Positions 45,871 through 64,000 of a DNA stretch of 64,000 nucleotides are shown in pieces. The position numbers and the translations under genes are program-made. The notes under the pieces were generated by a model. It searched no databases and was not told the origin of the DNA. It saw only the letters and a list, made by a program, of their open reading frames with translations. The stretch comes from Apoderus coryli (taxonomy: Eukaryota; Arthropoda; Insecta; Coleoptera; Attelabidae): the NCBI GenBank assembly GCA_911728435.2, contig OU452199.1, positions 26,360,860 through 26,424,859 on the forward strand, read 5' to 3'. Every line of letters starts with the position of its first letter. Within the stretch, counting starts at the first letter, position 1.

Positions 45871-48800
45871 AATAAGAGCAAAGTGACTTATGAGTATTCA
45901 AATCGCAAAATTAAAGCTGTAAATTTTGAATTTTGTTTGAGTACATCCTAAAAGCTAAGTCATTTTTTTTAATTATCAAAACTCTTGTATAAAAAAATGG
46001 AGGGATTCACATTCTCAGTGAGAGACACCACAATTGTGTACCACGATCTCTCACCGAGATTAATAACAATTATTTGATTGTAGCTGGTTGCTCTAATTAT
46101 CAATATTTTGCAAACGTTTTATGTATTTCAATCACTTTATCATTGTAACTGAGTAGTAATAAATGTAACTCATTACATTGACATTCGTCATGAAACTAAA
46201 AATAAATGTATATAACGCACCAAATTTATTTTAAAGGTAATCCATACTCTTAGTGGAGTCCTATTAACAAAAGGTAACCCTGACAAAGTTTAAAGTCTGC
46301 ATAGTATATTAAAGTCTCCCCCAATATAATTTTTTAATAATTATTTTTTGAGTTCGACTTTAATTCATATCCGAATCAATCAGCTCCACTCTAAAATTAA
46401 CTATTTTTTTTTGTGAATAATTACTAGAAAATAAAATCTCACATACTGGATGCTAAACGCTAACGATCTTAGATAAAATCATACTACAATAATAGATACT
46501 CTCTATTCTGATAATACTAGACTATGAAACAAAAAATATGGCATACTCAAAAAAGAAGTCGTTTAAATTTATTTGCTTTTTTTACCAATTTGGATTATTA
46601 CGTGTTGTGTTAACAAAAATTGACGGGAAAGTAACACCAAAGACTACAGAATTATATTATTTACCTTGCCATATTTTAAAATTGAATATTAGTAGCATGA
46701 TTTTTTTACCATTTTCTGACCGGTAATTTTTAGTATCAATTTTAGTCGGAAAAATTTTAGTATGTAGTTTAAAAATGTAAAACAACGTGCAGAAAGCGCT
46801 TAAAAGTGTGTGTATACCCAGATTTTCCACTGATACAATATCGTACAACAATTGCACATTAAGTTCTTATATTTATTTATTCTACTGATGTCAAATTTGG
46901 AAGACGGCGTTGAATTTCTATGGCGGTCATAAAAAATATGCGAACGACAACCGTATAAAAGTCTGCAATTTATATTTTTCACCAGAAAGTTTTTCTGATA
47001 AAGCAAAAAATTGTAAAAAGTAGGTTTAGTGAACACATAATAAATCTTAAAAGCCAATCATCCTGTATTTTTTTAATACATGCATTCCTTAAAGCGCTAT
47101 ACCTACTACACTTCGAGTCAAAATTTAACGCACGAAATTCAAAAATTTGTATACAAAATTTTACCTAAACTTTTAAAATATAATAAGTAGTATCTAGTAA
47201 TAACTGTTCTTACAGGCAGTTTGAATAAATACGAATAAAGTGTATCTGTTAATAGTCTACCCAGTTAATTTAACCTAAAATATTATACCTACTTAGATTA
47301 AAATAGTAATTGCATGCTGTTTAATCATTTTATAATTTTGGCGGGCTTAAAAAAATATTGTTATTACCTTAATATTTGTTTTTATTAAAATTTGGATCTT
47401 TATAACTACAATAAGAATATGGAATGATTTATTTTATTTCATTATTAAATCATTCCATATTCTTGTAGTAGTTTATCATCCGTTATGAATTAACCTCGTA
47501 TTATAGTGGAGTAAAACCTAAACAGAAATAAGACCCCGTATTTTAACAGGCAAGTGCATTTGTGGTCGGCAAGTGTTTGTTTAAACCGGCATTACACATC
47601 ATTATTATTATTTAAATTTTCTAATATTAGAACTCGCAAACCTGCAGTTGCTGTGGACAGTCTGGAGAGCACTGTCGCGACTAATCTTCGGAGAAACTGT
47701 CTGGCGAGTAAAAATTCGCACATTTTCTCTCAAATGGACAAGAGTCTTTGTTCAGCTCTCGAGAACAAATCTCAAGTGGACACCTAGCTTTTAGAATGTG
47801 ATGTTATTTTTGTTAGATGTGTATAAGAAAGTGAATTTAGAATTTTTCGATGTGAGACCAATCTGCCCCCGCTATCGAAAATATTATGTATAAATTTAGA
47901 GAACAAGGTAAAACAACTACTCCACTGGCTAGTACTACGACTGGCATTGAATTACAAGCACAAGTTTTCTAAATCAATACTTAAATGATTATTTTATTTA
48001 GCTTTTTCGCATCAAATTAACTGAGTATACAAGTACAACAAAAATCCAAATAAATCATTGAAATGCTCTCAAAAAATATATAATTTATGTCATCAGATGT
48101 TAAAAAATTTAATTTACTAAAATTATTAACACTTTTAGAGTATTTAAGAGAAAAAAATAAAATACACTTTCTTACTATTGAAGTTTATTGTTTCAAAATA
48201 ATATAGGTAATATTAAACATTTGATTAAGTTAAAACTTGTTTATCTGTATTTTCTTAGAAACAATCAAGAAGTCGGTATGGGACAATCAAATAATAATTG
48301 GGCTTTAGTGGTGCCAATACAGGTCCCAATATTTATCCAGACGAAACCTGATTTTAAACTATTTTCACCAAATTATCAACAGTTTTCAACGTCTTTGTCT
48401 CAAGCTGTCGATTACATTAGTTTGTTGTGGGTCAAGATGCTAAAGCTCTCGACCATAAAATATATCATATTATATCAAATGAGCTGTCGACTTAAATGAT
48501 CATACATTCCGCTTACCAAATGAATGATACCGAGAAAATTATACTAAAAAAATAAAAATCCCACACCTTTACGACATATTTATTACACACATTGTATCTA
48601 AAACGTTGGTATTGATCCCTAACAGATCTACAAAACAATATCTAGTAATAACTTTTATGTTGAGTGATGAGTATTACAAAAGAGATATCTTACAAATTAT
48701 ATCACAATTCACGTAAAAAATAAATAAATTTCTATAGTACAAACATATAGCCACATTTAACCCGTGCAAAAGGCTATACTGAATAATTAAATACTTAACT

Positions 48801-49329
48801 AAATAATTGTAAGAAATGACAAAAAAAAAAATAACAACAATGTATTTCAGAAAATCAAAATGTCTCTGTACAAATTCCGATAATTTGCAATAGTATAGTT
48901 ATATTTACATAATACAAAAGACCTCTTTAATTACAACTCAAACCATCTCTTGTAGAATATTCATTCATTAAACATACACTTGGGTATGTTATATTTTATA
49001 TTTTCATATTTTATATCACACGAGAAAAGGAATAGCATAGTAAATAATTTCACAAACTTTGTACCTGAGTTTTCAGAATCTTACTAATATTAACTCTATA
49101 CAGTATGTCCACGGATGCGGTTAACGAGAGGACAAATGGACCAAAAATTGAAAGATAAGAAAAAAAGTTATTCTTGATAAAAATGTTTGCTTGTCCAAAA
49201 ATAAGAACTACCATGAAAAAAATTATTTTTATTAAACAGGGCGTCTCAAAAAGGCATAAATATAAAATTGCTGATTAAAATTATTTGTTTTGTTATTTTG
49301 CATTTTAAAGAAATATTGCGGTATAATAA
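45871..49329. other. Intergenic, gene-poor
   Basis: After the membrane-protein gene's polyadenylation signal this is AT-rich sequence without recognisable coding content. A hairpin lies at 47406-47470 (ACAATAAGAATATGGAATGA mirrored at the right), likely a MITE. Short open frames at 46538, 47554 and 48188 show no family features. Confidence 0.55.
47406..47470. repeat. Hairpin repeat, ~26-bp arms
   Basis: CTACAATAAGAATATGGAAT (left arm) is mirrored by ATTCCATATTCTTGTAGTAG on the right around a short AT spacer. It looks like a miniature inverted-repeat element. Confidence 0.75.
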
Positions 49330-49354
49330 TAATTATTAACCCAAATACCGTTAA

Positions 49355-49895
49355 CAACTGGCGCCCATAAGATGGACCCGAAACGTTTTTTATTAAAGTG
49401 TAAAAATATCAGTGTTGTGTTTGGCAATACTAAACGAAATACCAGTTGCGGGTTCTGGTCCGATAACTCCAGAGTGGCCCGGCGTCCAGACCAGCCAAAT
49501 TATTGTTTCTCCCGATATTAGATAGCCTGTTTCGACAATTCCACACTGTTCTTGATGTGGATCTTGTTGATCTCAGTGCCTTTATGGCCGCTTGGCTATC
49601 AGAGACAATTTTTATTGAATTTCGGGCACAGTGTTTCTGCTCGAGCTCCTCAGCACACAGATGAATAGCCTATACTGCAACAGGCTGATAGTCAATTGCC
49701 CTACGTACTCCGCACAGATACAAGCAGTTACGCAATCGCGGCATGTCTACTCCAGGGGGAGATATGTCATCGATCACAATACTTGAATACTTTGTTTCTA
49801 ACGGAATTAAAAACGCAGGGAAGCTGTCTACTAAACTCATTTTGTCCTGCCGAAATCAAGTACACAGAAACAATCAAATATGTACCTAATTAAAA
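49355..49895 (+). repeat. Gypsy-type LTR retrotransposon fragment
   Basis: The frame at about 49696-49893 encodes PYVLRTDTSSYAIAACLLQGE, the start of the RNase H region after the reverse transcriptase in Ty3/Gypsy elements, followed by decayed sequence. Upstream at about 49361, TGGCGCCCATAAGATGGACC resembles a primer-binding-site region. No LTR pair, integrase or gag recognised; a deep fossil. Confidence 0.65.
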
Positions 49896-51574
49896 ATGTG
49901 ACTTAATCTGCACTGTTAACTGTTACTTACCTATACTCGAGTATATTGTATAATACAACAAAAATAAATTGGAAAATAATGAGATGTACTGTGTAAAATA
50001 TGTTAAAACTCACACATATCAGAGGAAAGGTCAGCACTTATGGTGTTAGACGACTTACGGCAAGGGATTCCTTGCGAGAGATTTTTACAGAAAACTTTAT
50101 GTCTGATATGGACGAAGCATTTTTCAATGGATATAAAGCTGTTATGGCTACGCCAAAGGGACGCCTGTATTGATCTTGGTATGATCGTGCGTGGCAAAAA
50201 AACTTTGTTATAGTACGGACAAAAGAAAAATACAGTGTTTTTACATTTTGAGATAATCGATATTTTTGTCCATGAGTGTAGAATTATGACGAAAGAAATT
50301 GGGAGTGTTAGTTAAGCCGTGTGTGGGGGTTAATGGCAAAATTTACTCTTTCATTTTATATCCAAATCCATAATTAAATTATTTTTCAAATGGTGCAATT
50401 AGAACTTTACACAAGTGTATGATAAATCGCATCGAATATGTCAACGTAATACTAACTGAAATTAAAATGCTGGATTAGTCCAAATATTTGTATTACTTTA
50501 AACGCCTTATAATATAACGGAAAAAATTAATTTGTAACATCTTACCGAAAATAAAACAGAATTTTCGTTATAGTTCTAAATAACATTTAAATTTCATCGA
50601 ATAGCCCAAATACATATTTTCTATTAAAAAAAATTACTATTCAATGACAAGGAGATTCTATCCACTAAATTTACAATAATAGAGGGTGTTGCAGAAATAT
50701 TTTCGTCGCCAGTCTGCTAACGAGGATCTCTACCTTTGCACAAATCGTGTGTTCATCACAGGGATATGAATTACCACCGATACAAAATTGTTATTACACT
50801 TCATGAATTAAAATCATAAGATTCCGCAAATCAATTAGAGTTATGTAGAACAATGAGAGATATCTTTAAAGGTTACAATATATAGCTTTCAGTTGAAATT
50901 AATTTTCTCAACGGACGGCGGAGCAGAACTCGCAAAATTACTCGTAGAGTGAGGGAATTGAAGTAAAAAATAACTGATAAGATCAATGTTATTCCTCGTG
51001 CAATACTTCGCAGAACGATAACAAACTTCAGTTCCAGATTAAGAAAGTGAACGGTGCTTATCCAATATTATTTACCACAAAAAAAATGATGTAATTAGGC
51101 GATCTCTTGATAATAAATTTATTTTAATGCAGCATTTTTTAGTATGATATACTATTGCATCAATTAAGCAAATATTTATGAAACACACTTTATAATTAGG
51201 CTCTTCATGCAGTTTTGAAGTTATAATAAGCAATACACTGATTTTACTGAATTATACTTGACTCTCTGCTCTGGCCATAACAAGATGGTCAGTCAAGTGC
51301 GGAAAGTCACTAAATCGGCAATGTTTCTTCGTGTTACCGGAACACAATTTGTAATAAAAATATTTGAGTTGTAATTCTTCAGTATTTAAATAAAAATAAA
51401 TACACAGACACTAAATCTATTGAGATCGATTTTTTCATACATATGAAAATGGACTTGTCCGTAAAAAATTAAAAAAATATTCAAATTTAAATTAAGAAAA
51501 AAAAATATTTCGTATATAATATAGGTATATATATAGATATTTCATTATAGAAAAAAAAACAGAAATAAATTGTA
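49896..51574. other. Intergenic before DDX43 3' end
   Basis: AT-rich. At 50010-50180 the plus strand is open and GC-richer (encoding RDSLREIFTENFMSDMDEAF), but I cannot place it in a family. Otherwise nothing recognisable. Confidence 0.4.
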
Positions 51575-63592
<12,018 letters not shown>

Positions 63593-64000
63593 CTGATAAA
63601 AAATAAATCAAAACATACAAATTTTACAACTTTTACATATTTAAGAAATTTCGTAGTATCTTTTCTATTGGTGTAAAGTGTTTAGAATAAGAAAATCGAC
63701 GATCAAATTGCATTGAAAAGAAACATTTTAATTAAGTATTAAGGTCTTAGTTTCTTTTTGAAGTTAATTACGTATACATTAGTTGTACATCACCCTCTTT
63801 TTTAGACCAAGGTCTATTGACACAGAGAAAATTTTCCCATTCAGTTTAGCAAGTATGATTTTTTTAAGTTTTGACCCTCCTATTTCGAGCATAATTGGTG
63901 CGGTGGAAAGCCTCATGAGACCCTCTCACAAGCCTAGCAGAAACATAGAACCACACTTCCGAGAGCAGGCAAGATGGCATAATGTTATTAGAATTGTGTA
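63593..64000. other. DDX43 intron at the right edge
   Basis: Sequence upstream of the KH exon acceptor. The last 150 bp are GC-richer (for example GAGACCCTCTCACAAGCC) without recognised coding content; the missing N-terminal exon should lie beyond the window. Confidence 0.4.

Noticed and set aside
49385..49410. CCCGAAACG word as a hammerhead relative
   Set aside because: The first core half is absent; it sits in the Gypsy-like fragment's leader region.

Overview
The window looks like an AT-rich, repeat-laden insect nuclear genome. Its genes have introns with consensus GT-AG sites. The transposon mix is typical of insects: LINEs, Tc1/mariner-type transposons, piggyBac, hAT, pogo/Tigger, LTR remnants, tRNA-derived SINEs and many small inverted-repeat elements. 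I cannot fix the order from the sequence. No bacterial operon, CRISPR array, canonical tRNA or rRNA gene was seen.

Layout. (1) 1-3923 (+): a decayed LINE with an ORF1 tail, an ORF2 carrying endonuclease and reverse transcriptase, and an (ATT)n tail; a 663-bp inverted-repeat transposon sits inside it. (2) 4449-7417 (-): two 5' exons of TRNT1, the CCA-adding tRNA nucleotidyltransferase; its later exons are off the left edge. (3) 6113-6961 and 10258-12239: a fold-back element and a mariner-like transposon with about 430-bp terminal repeats. (4) 9028-13310 (-): a decayed locus with a THAP zinc-finger segment followed by a MULE/zinc-finger-like segment. (5) 14724-33601 (+): complete POLA2, the DNA polymerase alpha B subunit, in nine exons encoding 569 aa. 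Its introns hold a fold-back element with about 860-bp arms, hammerhead-ribozyme-like motifs, a mariner, a LINE, a hAT fragment and SINE pieces. (6) 34.2-37.1 kb: LINE scrap, a fold-back element, a piggyBac derivative with TTAA ends, and a strong hammerhead core on the minus strand. (7) 37924-45870 (+): a complete five-exon gene for a 298-aa membrane protein I do not recognise; intron 3 holds two copies of one LTR. (8) 45.9-51.5 kb: gene-poor, with a Gypsy-type fragment. (9) 51575-63592 (-): eight exons of a DDX43-type KH/DEAD-box RNA helicase, with its N-terminus off the right edge; its introns hold Tigger, piggyBac, mariner, fold-back and SINE sequences.

The host genes are housekeeping nucleic-acid genes (tRNA 3' maturation, replication priming, RNA helicase) plus one unknown membrane protein. 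They are not an operon and nothing suggests joint function. The most interesting layer is in the introns: hammerhead-type self-cleaving RNA motifs in small repeats, and long near-perfect fold-back elements that would be transcribed inside POLA2 pre-mRNA.
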